This document shows, piece by piece, positions 47,171 through 58,236 of a stretch of 64,000 bases of DNA (its first letter is position 1; each line of letters starts with the position of its first letter). The stretch is from contig ARYC01017025.1 of the NCBI GenBank assembly GCA_000711775.1, forward strand, positions 38,308 through 102,307, read 5' to 3'. The stretch comes from Oxytricha trifallax (Eukaryota; Ciliophora; Spirotrichea; Sporadotrichida; Oxytrichidae). The position numbers were made by a program, and so were the translations under genes. The notes below the pieces were generated by a model. It worked only from the letters and a program-made list of their open reading frames with translations, made no database searches and was not told the origin of the DNA.

Positions 47171-50100
47171 TATATCGAACATAAATGGAAAATAATTGAT
47201 ATTAGAAATAATTTAATATAAATTGTGATATAATTAGTCATTTTTATTTTTGAAATCAATTCTGTTTTTGTATGACATGATAGGAATAAATGTAAAAGTT
47301 TTAAGTCATTGATTGATTATGATGGGGATGTTGCTATTACTAGTGTTGTGGCATATAGCCTCCCATGTTTTATTACTAATTGCTTGGCGCAAAGTGTTGA
47401 GCATTTTAGTTGTACACTCCTCCCTAGCCACTGTAATGACCTCCTCCATGCATCTTTATTCATATAAGTCTTTTCCTTATCATTAATTGAACTAGAGATT
47501 AACTCAAAAATTCACAGGATTTGTAGTTTAATCTTATATAGCTTATGGTTCCTACTAAGACTCTATGTTACTCTTCTCAACTTTTATAGTAGGAGTGATG
47601 GTAGTTTAAGAAGTTGATGTTTTTTTGTTTTTAGGAATGAATGGCTGAATGTCTGCTATATTGTACTAAAGCTATTAAGCCATTGAATTAATCACTGGGT
47701 TTTCAATGCTGGATGCTGTAACATTATAATATCACTATAAATAAAAAAAGGCTATATTAATAATATTAAAATGTCTTTATTTCAAATTAAACATCAGCTG
47801 TCGATGTATAAGAAGTGTCAATCAATTAAGATTGTGATAAACTTGGTTAATGTTGATTTTAGATATCTTGAGTTGGTTATATTATAGTGCTTTGGGACAG
47901 ATTTTAAGATTAACTATTTTTAATTAGTCTCTCATACTATTAACAAATTAAATTCTGTAGCTTTGAGATTAAGTGCAGCTCCTACTTAATTTGCTAAATT
48001 GGATTAAGGTAGATACTGAGATTATTGCTAGACTTTATTCTCAGTTTTGGAGAGAAAAAAAAACTAATATTCATTCTTTCCAAGGAACAATCAAAGTCTT
48101 TATTGGATCTTCAATATATTAAACTTTTATATACAAATCACTCATCATCTCTTCTACAACGTTTTACCTTTCTTAATAAATTAATTTCTCAGAATGAATT
48201 TCACACTTTTGTTCTAAAAATATTAATGAAAAAGATAAAACTTACCTGTGTTTATCCCTGACCTTATCTGCTAATAATTAAAATACTTAAATTCTTGCCC
48301 TTTCCTGAAGGTACAAAAGGTTGTGATTAGTTACTCATAGTTTATGATTTATTCAACTATTGTTGCTAACTTGACTGGCTTTTATCAAAGTTTCCTATTA
48401 ACTATTTTGCTTATATTGCAAAATAAGGTGTTGAGTTCTTGCAATTCTAGTTAGTTTCTCTCTTCGGCAATGTGTCTGTTACCTCCAGCTGAAGAATTCA
48501 AGATTTCCTTTTTTTAATTTTAAGATGTTACAGACTTTCATCGTAAGTGCTCTTTTTACCTAAGACTATAGAGTTTAATTTTTTTTGTAAAATCCATTGT
48601 ATTTCCATATAAAATGAGGAATTAGGAGAGATAGAAATAAATAAAGAAAAAGTTTATTTGTTCTCAATCATTTTACTGATGTTAAGACTGAGAGATTTAT
48701 TACTGAAACCTAACTAAATATTGATTGATAAATTGATGAATTAATTAATAAATATCTTTATTATACAATATTTTGTTCTAAGTCTTTTAAAAATACGACT
48801 TTTATATTAATATTATAGTGAATTTTATTATAAAATGTTTTATGCAATACTCATATTTCATAATGCTAATAGGTGTTTAATGAATAACTGTCCTTTCAGT
48901 TTTACTTTTTAATAAATGGTTTTGCTGTTGGATTGAGATTAGTGCCGTTCGTGTTGAGAGTGGGAAATTAATTAGTTAATTAGCATGTTAATTATGAATC
49001 TTATCTCTAAAATTCCATTGAGTATAGGTATGGGGTTATCAAGTTCATCGTCACATGATGGGGTTTTTGCTCTTTTTAATATTTTAGATACTCCATTTAT
49101 CGAATGGACTGTGCATTATTATAGGCTACCTACAATTGATGATCTACTCTAGCAAGAAGTTTTTAAAGGTATTAGGATAACGATAAAGACAATGCTTATG
49201 TTAAAAAAATAAGAAAATTAAATTGGAGAAGCGACCAATAAAATTTTTTGTCCTACATGAAGATAGGGAGCTGATGCAACTAAGACAAAGACTATATTTA
49301 CAGAAGAGGTTGAACGGTTGAATAGTAATAAATTTTATCTATTTCCCATTTTGAAATAGAACTGGTAGACATCAGTTTATACAATTCTTTAAATACGGGC
49401 TCAGTGAAATAATGAAATTAAGAAGCATGAAGAAGATTATTTTGTCATCATAACTCCTTTACTAAGATTGCCACTCAATTATAACTCATAAAATTAGCGA
49501 ATTTAATTGCTGATTATTTTGGCTTTAATATTAATTTGCTAAAATTAAATTAATTTATGTTGAGAGCGGCTGATGTTTACATTTCTGATGATGCAGTATC
49601 ATTATTTAGTTAAGTGTTTAACGAAGCATTATTCTGTGAATTAAATTGTTAATTCTGCTGCTATTACTGGAGTGGATAGTACTAGGGATAATTATTCATT
49701 GGTTGATTATTAGAAATTAAGGGGGCTACCTCTTTCACACTATTTCTATATAGTAAATATTTAAACGATTATCAACTTACTAATAAAATAAATGGTATCA
49801 TAAATCACGCAAAATCTTATAAGGTATTTTAGTTTCTCTTTAATAAGATATGGCTTGGAAAAATATTATCGATTTGAAACACAGTTACCTATATATATTT
49901 TTATCAATTCATTTTTAAATTAAAGATTTTCTAATATATAAACTTTGATAGCTATAGGATAATTTATGAATAAATCAATATTTTTTAAATAGCCATATCA
50001 TTCAAAAGTGTCCCCAAAATCTTTATAGTTATTAAGTTCGTGATTCTTATTCAAGTTTGCTAAGTTAGTTGATATTTTGTTTTTAAATTATAAAAATTGT

Positions 50101-50799
50101 GAGAGACTGATAATGGCACCCTTAAATCCTATCTATAAATATTTCTTCTCTATGCATCTGATTGCCGCCATTTTAATTGTTCATATAGGGGGAATGCCCA
50201 ATGGGATTAATTGGAGGTTTCTTCATAGGTACATATGCTTGTGATTAAGTTTAGAGTTGTGAAGTTTAATGACTGGGTTAAATCTGTTAAACATTTTATT
50301 ATTGTGGGATATTTGATGGTGCAAAATTCACAGGATCCTAATAATTATATATTAGTACATCTTACAGATTTTAAGATTAATTTAAAGCTGGTTATTGTAG
50401 TTAAGTTGATTCAATGACTGGTTGAGATTTCTTCATTGGCTTGAACTCTGTAGTATATTATATTATTATTTATTCTCAGTTTGGATTTGAACTTTTTCTT
50501 CTTAAATTGGAGCAATCTCTTATTTCTTGACCATTTCATGCTCTGGTTATTTTTATTGTTTCTCCACTACAATTTTACTGTCTTTATTCTTTGGTTGTAC
50601 TAAAAATTAAATCATTAAGAATTACTTTTAACTTACATTCTGCTTTGATTTATTTGTCACCTTTCCATTTTGAAATTTATGTGAAATAAAACATGATCTT
50701 CAGCTTTATCCACACTTTCAACTTTAGATTGTTGCAATTATTTCTTTCTATCTATGAATGTATTCATCATCTCTGAATAAATAAAGAGATCCCTGAAGC

Positions 50800-50800
<1 letters not shown>
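47171..50800. other. Unassigned T/G-rich stretch, possible decayed coding DNA
   Basis: About 3.6 kb less AT-rich than the desert, with the plus strand rich in T and G. TGA-free plus-strand frames of 80-110 codons recur in shifting frames (for example near 47300-47610, 47770-48015 and 49030-49320) with mixed amino-acid composition. No motif, start or pointer structure could be recognised. It could be an old, frameshifted mobile element or a lost gene. Confidence 0.4.
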
Positions 50801-50878
<78 letters not shown>

Positions 50879-51491
50879 TAAATAATAATGTATAAATAAT
50901 AATAATTAATAGATAAATTAATCCAATAGATAATTAATAATAATAATAATAATAAGAATAATGAATTAATAAAAATAAATATATAATAAAAATAAAAATA
51001 ATAATAATAAAATACTATTAATAATTATATAATAAAAATAATATAATAATAATTATAATAAAATAGAAATATAATATAATATAATAAAATATAATACAAA
51101 CTATAATACAATATAATATAATATTCGATAATAATAATATAATATAGATATAATATAAAGTATCAATTATAATAATAATTCGAATTATTATAAAATAATA
51201 CTAATATAAAGATAATTAGAATTATAAGTAATAATAATAATTAAAAAATAATATATAATAAAATTGTAGTTTTTATATAATAATATAAAATAATAATAAT
51301 AATAATAATAATATAATATAATATAATATAATATAATATAATAAAATATAATATAATATAATATAATATAATATAATATAATATAATATAATATAATAAA
51401 ATATAATATAATATAATATAATATAATATAATAAAATATAATATAATATAATATAATATAATATAATAAAATATAATATAATAATAATATA

Positions 51492-51585
<94 letters not shown>
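50801..51585. repeat. AAT/ATA microsatellite block
   Basis: 785 bases built almost only of A and T: a pure (AAT)n run at the left, an irregular centre, (TAATA)n-type five-base repeats near 51310-51480, and another pure (AAT)n run at the right. It separates the T/G-rich stretch from the ataxin-2-like gene. Confidence 0.95.
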
Positions 51586-51586
<1 letters not shown>

Positions 51587-51837
51587 GTAATTACCTTTCT
51601 TTCGAGGTATCTCTCAGAAATAAACTGTAATAAAATATAAATATATATATACCTTTTTCTTTCAAAATAAGACCTTATTTCTTTCCTTGTTTAGTATATT
51701 GAGATTGATATTGCTAGTTTTATACTTATTGTTGAGTATAATTAAATTAAAATGCTATATTAATATTCTTATATTAAATATAAAATCATGAAATTTTAAA
51801 TGATCTATTATATTCTGTTGCTGTTGCTTCTTGCCCT

Positions 51838-53858
51838 ATATTTCAAGTAAATTAATATGAAAAATATTTATAAATAAACTATATTTAAAAATCCTAATTT
51901 AAATTATAAATATTTCTGTGTAAGCTCAATTTTATCAAAGAATTCAGCTGCAGAAGCTGCACTACTTGTGTGAATGTTTTATTGCACTTAACTCTGCTTA
52001 GCCTACTATTACAAATATTCATTCAGTATATTAAACATGGTAATATTAATGATATTAATAAATAAATTTACCACATTATAATACTGAGTTGGTGCTTTTT
52101 GAGATGATTCATTGTTATTGTTTCTGTAAACTCCACTGTAGAGCATCTCCTCTGCATATTTATCTGGGATGTCGTTATCTTGCAATTCTATATTTGTGAT
52201 TTCCTTTTCCATCTGTGAAGCGTATTGCTTTATGTCTTGGGATACCTTGTTCTCATCTATTCTTGTTGTGTACAGACTTTCATCAATCATATAGTTTATC
52301 CATAGTATTTATTTATTAAGGGTGAATAATAGACAAGGTTATAATATGTATATAGGTAATTTATTCAGAATAAATTAAAAAAACACATGTTATGGATATT
52401 TAATCCAGAGCCAAATAAAATATAAAATACATTCAAAAAATGAATTATTAATAATAAAGTCAAGACATTCCCTCTTTGTCAGGCGAGATACAATTTTAAG
52501 ATCCTAAAACAATTAAGGTAATTCTTTATGGAATTTTAAGAATCATGAATTTTATGTATTCTTAATTACTTACAGATTTAAAAATATTTGTTGGAAAAAC
52601 AAGGAGAAATTAATCAAAAAAGCATTATATTTTATCATTTTAAAATTTTTTCTTGATAATTTATTTTTAATATATATTAGGATTAAGATATATAACAATT
52701 TTGTATTAAACTCAAAGAAATATATCAATAATAAAATATTGTAATTCATTATTCACTATAAATTTTATAAAATTATTAATTTATGAATCAATACAACATA
52801 TTTATTATATTTATAGTGCTCTTTTTACCTGCGAATTAGTTGAACTCTTAGCCATCATCATCATCCTCAAGAGACCCTAGTGCCCCACCAGTCACGGTGT
52901 TTCGACGCCACTAATTCCCGCTTTAACTCTTGTTCAATGTTTAATTTCTATGAAGTCCGCCAGTATGATAAAATATAATCATCACAATTAAATTCAATGT
53001 GGAGACAATTAATGTAACAATTTTACTAAAATTATTCAGTAGAAGCGAGAGTGTTTGAATTAGAATTAGCGAGTGTGTTGTTAGTGTCACCAAAGTTGAA
53101 TTTCTGGAGAGTGCGCTCCATGCGTTTACCGGTACTATTTGATGAACTTATTTGTGCATCTGTTTTCAAATTAGCGTTCATTCTTGACTAAATTTACGGT
53201 TTAATATACACATATTTTTTTAATTATTTGAGTTAGTCAGGTCATGATCATTTTATTCATTTTTAATAAAAATAGTTTTTTATGCTTATAATCTAAAATT
53301 GATTTTAGTTTTAAATTATGAAGGGGGATATATATTAATATCAGTGACTTGATTGCAAAATTTCAAGAAAAATCAAAGATATACTATTTTTAGACTCTTG
53401 AATGCTTAATGAAAAGATACTTACATTGGGAATGTTTTGCTGCGAGTTATTATTTGCGTATTTACCACTTTTATTCTACTGCTAGTTTTGTTAGATATCA
53501 TATAATATACATTATGATGTTTATATCAAATTGATTTTTATTAAATTTTGTTGTTTTGATTGGGATGGTTAACCTCCTGGAAATAAGTTTGCCCATCCTT
53601 CAGCTAATAATCATTATTTATTTAAATAATAATTAAGTATTTATTAGAAATAGCTTAATTGCTAGATTGGCCAGTAGATTAATTATATTGCTGTTAGTTG
53701 GAGTTTCCTTGATTACCGGCCCCTGACTTGTTAGATTTTTTGTTATCAAAAAACCCTGAACTCAATTATAAATTTAAACATCAATATATTCTCCTTTCGA
53801 ATTAGAATGTTCTTAGTAATTAGAAATAATTATAATATTAACTCGACGTAGATGTCAT
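51838..53858 (-). CDS. Ataxin-2-like (LsmAD-type) Gln/Asn-rich protein, 3' end unresolved
   Basis: ATG at 53858. Segments 53858-53840, 53758-53652, 53601-53546, 53485-53425, 53187-53037, 52960 to about 52820, about 52296-52072 and 52005-51910, then a piece from 51838. The N-terminal part is Gly/Gln/Asn-rich (GNQGNSNQQQYNQ). A later part reads GSLEDDDDGQEFNQFA, then MIDESLYTTRIDENK and YASQMEKEI, which fit the LsmAD region of ataxin-2/Pbp1 proteins (a Q-F start, DE-LYTT core, then an acidic helix). Those proteins bind RNA and poly(A)-binding protein in stress granules. No Lsm fold was identified upstream. The link between 52820 and 52296 and the C-terminus were not resolved; more segments may lie elsewhere. 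Confidence 0.5.
51845..51916. other. IES candidate, pointer GAAATAT (minus)
   Basis: ATATTTC on plus at 51838-51844 and 51910-51916, 72 bases apart. Joining reads ELTQKYRARSNSN in frame; the following sequence soon becomes non-coding. Confidence 0.45.
52006..52071 (-). other. Intron in ataxin-2-like gene
   Basis: GTAAAT...AATAG on the minus strand, 66 bases. Splicing joins QYYNV to QAKQSQVQQ in frame. Confidence 0.55.
52455..52620 (-). other. Orphan coding-like segment with intron signals
   Basis: Minus strand: an open stretch ending at GTAAGT near 52575, a TTTTAG near 52505, then a G/C-richer piece that reads SDLKIVSRLTKRECLDF in one frame. It lies in the unresolved gap of the ataxin-2-like gene but does not clearly match LsmAD. 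It may be a misplaced MDS of this or another gene. Confidence 0.3.
52966..53041. other. IES, pointer TACTG (minus)
   Basis: CAGTA on plus at 52961-52965 and 53037-53041; joining reads NTLASTGGLHRNQ in frame. Confidence 0.6.
53188..53424 (-). other. Long GT-AG intron candidate (237 bp)
   Basis: Begins GTAAGT and ends TTTAG on the minus strand; splicing reads NSQQNIPNSRMNANLK in frame. It is far longer than the 32-50 base introns elsewhere and might hide an IES. Confidence 0.5.
53493..53552. other. IES, pointer AACAAAA (minus)
   Basis: TTTTGTT on plus at 53486-53492 and 53546-53552; reads SKQQNQQQNKSGKY in frame after removal. Confidence 0.6.
53606..53655. other. IES, pointer AGCT
   Basis: AGCT at 53602-53605 and 53652-53655; 50 bases removed; reads GQSSNQAEGWANLF in frame. 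Confidence 0.6.
53764..53844. other. IES after a 19-bp first MDS, pointer GAGTT (minus)
   Basis: AACTC on plus at 53759-53763 and 53840-53844. Joining reads MTSTSSSGFFDNKK in frame and supplies the missing start codon. Confidence 0.6.
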
Positions 53859-54557
53859 ATTTATTGAAAATTAAATAATTACAAATGTTTTTAATTTCAA
53901 AATATGTCTATAAATTAAGAAACGAGAAGTAATAAAATGAAGATAAATTTACAAATTAATATTAAATATCAATATTATATAGATGATGTATTTCTTTATT
54001 ATATATGCTAGAATAATAATAAATCTATTAGTAATCATTAATAATATTAAAAGACAAAAATATGAAAAATTTTTTATAATATTCACAAATTAATGGCCGT
54101 TCAACCAAGAGTTTTATTAATGAACTTTTTAATTTACTCCCTAATTCATAGCAACTAAAATATGCAAGTAAGGAGAGTAATTCATGAAAAAATGAAATAA
54201 TTTTTAAGAATATTATAATTTCACTTATATTGGTTGATAATTTCACAATAATTAAAAAGAAAAGCTATTAAAATAAAATATGTCACAAATTAATTTGTGA
54301 CATATTTACCAAGTTTATTATGTAAAATCAGATTTTTGAAGATGCTATTATTTCTAGTAATTTATGGATAACAAATAGTTATGTATAACTTTTTGAAAGG
54401 TTGCACGACCTATAATAAATACAACCTATATTTATGAGCTTATCTTACAATTAAACTCATTAATTATCCAAATTTTGGCTTTGTGCTGATAAGAATAATT
54501 AATAAATTAATAGTAAATATATATGTGATGCAATTCAAAATGAAATAAATCATTGAA
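53859..54557. other. AT-rich spacer
   Basis: No gene seen. A short palindrome TGTCACAAATTAATTTGTGACA lies near 54281-54302. Minus-strand open frames here are F/I/L-rich and look accidental. Confidence 0.6.
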
Positions 54558-54689
54558 TTATTATTGATAAAATAGATACAAATAGGAAATTACAGAAATA
54601 CAAATATATATGATATTCTTATAGTAATCTTAACTGCCACTATTAATTTATATCAGGATTAATCATTAGTTTAATTATAATTAAAATAT
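54558..54689. repeat. Left inverted repeat of Rep element
   Basis: Matches the reverse complement of 56172-56306 over nearly its full length, with a short gap near ACTGCCACT and a few base changes. No gene inside. Confidence 0.85.
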
Positions 54690-54796
54690 ATAATAATCAT
54701 ATTAAAAATATAATAAAAAAATAGTTCTTTATTTAAATGTTGAGATCACTAGAAACGTATTTATACTAATATGTCAAGACACAAAGAATTGAAAAA

Positions 54797-56034
54797 ATGT
54801 AAAAAACTCCCAAGAAATATAACTACAGATAATAGTTCTTATTGATGGTCAGTGAATCTGTAAGCGCAAGTGTTGCATTGTAGATACTTGACAAACTGCA
54901 ATTAAATTAGCCGTTCTTTTAGGACGTCAATATTTTTGAAGACTTTGATAAGAAAAGTTTATTTTTACACATGAAAATCTCAAAAGATTGTGATCGAATT
55001 AACAGGCAATACTTCCACAACAAAAAGCGAGGTGAATATACCTTATTTTAGAAATTTGGCTTGTGCATGACTGATAAGAAAATAAAAACACAGCAAGAAT
55101 TCTTTACATTACACTAGGGATTATCTCTTGTCTATGGTAACTTAAATGACATGCAATTGGAGTATGGGTAAATAGCTGACACAAAGGCCCTTGAGAAAAT
55201 GAAATAGTTGCTAAACAAATGAAACTCTAAGTCCTTGATTAAAGTATATATGTCAGAAAACATTGCGAACTGTCCAATGACTCAGTAGAAATACACTAAT
55301 GTTTTCAAAGTCTTAAAGCAACTTGGGGTAATTAATAAAACGAAAGTATCAATTAGAGCAGCTCGAAGCATTTGCCAGGAAGAACTAGCCAAAATTTGAG
55401 AAATTAAATAAACTTACAGATGATGCACAGAAAGGTCTGGTTATTACGAAGTTGCGAATGCTCTCTACCAAGTCTTGATAAAGAGAGATGACACAAAGAT
55501 CCACTGCGTGTGGCTTTACGGAGCAGCAAATACTGGCAAGAGTACTATCCTTAAAATAATCGATGCAATCTTTATCTGCGTTGAGCTTATTACTGGGCAT
55601 ACCCGATTCCATGTAGAATGCATAAGATTAGAGAAGGAGCCCCAGATTTTGCTTATAGACGGGATGAATTTAGAAAGAATCTTTAACAAATAAGCATTCC
55701 GACTACAAAAAATCTCCAGGAAGGCAAAGGATACGCTGTTGACATAAAGTTTGGAGAAACATAGGTACTCTTTCAAGACTGTTATACCATTATAACTACC
55801 AACGAACTGCCTTGGAATAAAGTAACTTCTGATGAAAGGGATTGCTCTGAAAGGAGATGCATCATATTGTCTCCGAAAGTGGAAGGTAAATCGAGAAAGC
55901 TTGAGTTCCCGTTTAATACAATTTAGTTGGCAGGCTATCTCATGGAATATCAGATAAGGATGCGGTTTGGAGTGAAGAGACCCCTCACGATTCAGAACAG
56001 GATTAAAAGATTATCAAACAAGGAAAAAGGATGA
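54797..56034 (+). pseudogene. Rep-like superfamily 3 helicase gene, frameshifted
   Basis: From ATG 54797 a frame with TAA/TAG as Gln runs about 140 codons to a TGA near 55220. Further frames continue with shifts near 55330-55390, 55430 and 55690, ending at TGA 56032-56034. The middle piece has a Walker A motif, GAANTGKST (near 55525), preceded by WLY, then a Walker B-like LLID. The last piece has ITTNELPW before an arginine, as in the sensor and finger region of S3 helicases of parvovirus- and CRESS-type Rep proteins. An LHQG near 55115 may be a nuclease-domain histidine motif. At least three frame breaks make it inactive as it stands; small IESs could explain some of them, though I saw no clear pointers. 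Confidence 0.65.
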
Positions 56035-56171
56035 GCATGAGAGAAATTGAGGCATAGGAGCACAAAAATAATTGACATTTATAAATTAAATTAATTATAT
56101 ATATATATATTTTTGCACAAACTACGGCCCTATGTTTCAATGATAATTTAGTTACACATGCACTCTGCAAA

Positions 56172-56306
56172 ATATTTTAATTATAATTAAACTAATGATT
56201 AATCCTGATATAAATAAATGTAATTAGTGGCAGTTAAGATTACTATAAGAATATCATGTATATTTGTATTCTGTAATTTCCTATTTTTATCTATTTTATC
56301 AATAAT
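56172..56306. repeat. Right inverted repeat of Rep element
   Basis: Inverted partner of 54558-54689. It has a few extra bases (TTACATTTAT region) relative to the left copy. Confidence 0.85.
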
Positions 56307-56939
56307 TGCTTAATTACATAAGAGTAGCCATAAATTATTGTTAAATGTAATTAATATAAAATATGATTTTCATTATAAAATTAATAATATTTCTTCTAAA
56401 TACTTTTGAAAAATAAGTAATATTAATATGCTTGTTATCATTCTATAATTATTTAAAAATAATATGATCTTTGATAATTGCGATAATATTTATTTCTTAA
56501 ATTTATTAAGATTTTTTTTTATATTTGAAGAATAATTATTAAATTTCTTTACATTCATTTAAATTTCTTTTATTGCTATGTAAATAAATGGAATAGTACG
56601 AAACATATAGGTCAAATTAAAATAATCTTTTATTCAATTATCCTACCATTTATTTAGTCTTGCTTCAAAAATAAATATTATTTATTTGTTCATGTATATG
56701 TATATAAAAAAGAGCAATAAAATTCATATATTATTTAATTTTACATTTATTGAAATATTTTATAATTATTAGATCTACACCCAATAATAATGATTATTTT
56801 CTGATAGTATTTATTAACTTAAATTTAATTCAAGTATATTTATATAAAATAATAAATCTGTTTAATTAAATCCCTATTTTTATCTATAGTTATACTTGTT
56901 TTTAATAAGAATTATATATTCAAAACTAAAGAATTTTTA
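56307..56939. other. AT-rich spacer
   Basis: No gene seen. The last part (from about 56870) resembles 59743-59830, the 3' flank of the methyltransferase gene, so the duplication of that gene includes flanking DNA. Confidence 0.5.
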
Positions 56940-57540
56940 ATCAGATGTTTTTAATTGAAGTTTAATGGATTTCTGGCTTCATACATTTACTGAACAATGT
57001 AAAATTAATTTTTTTAAAAAATACTTTAATATAAAAAACGATTTATATAGGATAAAAATTATATATATTAATTAAATATTTATGATTATGAGAGTGCACT
57101 TATTAATCATGTCTTATCAATACTCTTCATAGACCTTATCTCAGCATAGCCAACCATTTTAAATCAGTGAAGCCGACTTTATTGAAGATATGTTATAAGT
57201 GCTCAGCAGAGAACCAATGAAAAACTATATCAAAATATATATATATATATATATATATTTGCCTCTTCCTCCAAAATTCTTTTTAAATATCTTGAAGAAT
57301 TCTCTTTGACATAATATTAATTTATTTAATCTTATGTAGATTAAACTCAAAAAGTTAGATTTAGTTATGTATACAAATTACAATGGCTATTTTATAAATT
57401 ATGAAGTATGCAATTGGGACAACAGTTAAACACTTTCCATACTTCTCTACCTACTTCAATTATTCTACTGTAAGATTTGGTGAAGACCTCATACCACAAA
57501 TTCTTCCACCTGGCTTGCTCTTAACTTTAACTCCCTTATA
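56940..57540 (-). pseudogene. Decayed partial copy of the 59839-61293 methyltransferase gene
   Basis: 57112-57235 corresponds to 60228-60360 (the AEHYERTFKKLGF region) and 57410-57520 to 60545-60655 (the CKPGGRV to FYTVEPE region), in the same order and strand. Around 56965-56990 a sequence related to the small last MDS at 59839-59859 is present. Base changes and small indels break the frames, and an (AT)n run sits at 57235-57257. No 5' half was found. It looks like a germline copy of the 3' half of the gene, including its IES positions. Confidence 0.75.
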
Positions 57541-58065
57541 TATTTTTGACATTATATGAAATTAAATTAAAATCTATATTTATTTTGGTTTGGTGAATTG
57601 AAAAACTCCCATACTCTAATATATCAAAATATTATTTATTTTTAAGTCATTAATTCCTCTCATTTAATTATAAATATTCATATTAAAAAAATATTGAAAA
57701 AATGCTATAATTTTTAAAGTCTTATGGTAAATAACATTAATGTTGAGGTAGATTTTCATATATTAGCAGATGCCTGCACGCGTTGAAAATTTATTAAATT
57801 TTTTAAGATATTTACAGATGATGTTTTAAATTGTAGATTATTCTATAAAATTTTAGTATCTATAGATCCTCAGTCTTTTATAATTTAAGATGCTTAGTTG
57901 TAAAATTTGACTTAATCATCCATTGATATATACTTGCAATCGTCTAAAAAATTGATTGAATTTAAATTATCATGTTTTGAGACAGACTAATAAATTTTAA
58001 ACAAAATTTATAAATGTTTTGTTTCAAATTAAGTAATAATATAGAATATCAGTTATTTTTTTTAG
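57541..58065. other. AT-rich spacer
   Basis: No gene, repeat or RNA gene recognised. Confidence 0.5.
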
Positions 58066-58236
58066 ATCAGAGCCAGGTCGGCAAGCGGGTGGCAGCTTGC
58101 CCATAGTAGGAGGACGCCTGGTTAGAACCCCAGACCCGCCAACGGTTTGTTATCGGCGAATGATCTGTAGGTCCTCCTCCACCAAGGTAGTAGCGCCAAG
58201 AACGGGGTGGCGTCACATATGTGACCTGGCTCTGAT
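58066..58236. ncRNA. Candidate structured RNA or tRNA-like short element
   Basis: 171 GC-rich bases in AT-rich DNA, closed by a perfect 14-bp inverted repeat (ATCAGAGCCAGGTC at 58066-58079; complement at 58223-58236). Nested complementary pairs suggest a branched fold: GGCAAGC/GCTTGCC, AGGAGGAC/GTCCTCCT, CTGG/CCAG, CGCCA/TGGCG and the self-complementary GTCACATATGTGAC. GGTTAGAACCCC near 58118 resembles an RNA polymerase III B box and T loop; GCGGGT...ACCCGC around it gives a tRNA-like outer stem, though the unit is too short for a normal tRNA. It might be a SINE, a small RNA gene, or a transposon with palindromic ends. Strand unknown. Confidence 0.55.

Larger units (their letters stand above)
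54558..56306. mobile_element. Inverted-repeat element carrying a Rep-type helicase gene
   Basis: Similar sequences at 54558-54689 and, inverted, at 56172-56306 (about 130 bp, high identity with small indels) enclose a single plus-strand gene remnant. The shared block includes GATATTCTTATAGTAATC and ATCAGGATTAATCATTAG. Total length is about 1.75 kb. A replication-type gene between inverted ends suits an integrated small DNA virus or a Rep-coding transposon. No target duplication was defined, so the true ends could lie further out. Confidence 0.7.

Noticed and set aside
50801-51585. Microsatellite as a CRISPR-like or centromere array
   Set aside because: No repeat/spacer pattern and units of only 3-5 bases; nothing else supports a special role.
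57235-57257. (AT)n run as a regulatory site
   Set aside because: Simple dinucleotide slippage inside a decayed gene copy; similar runs occur at 6373, 7204, 20122 and 56098.
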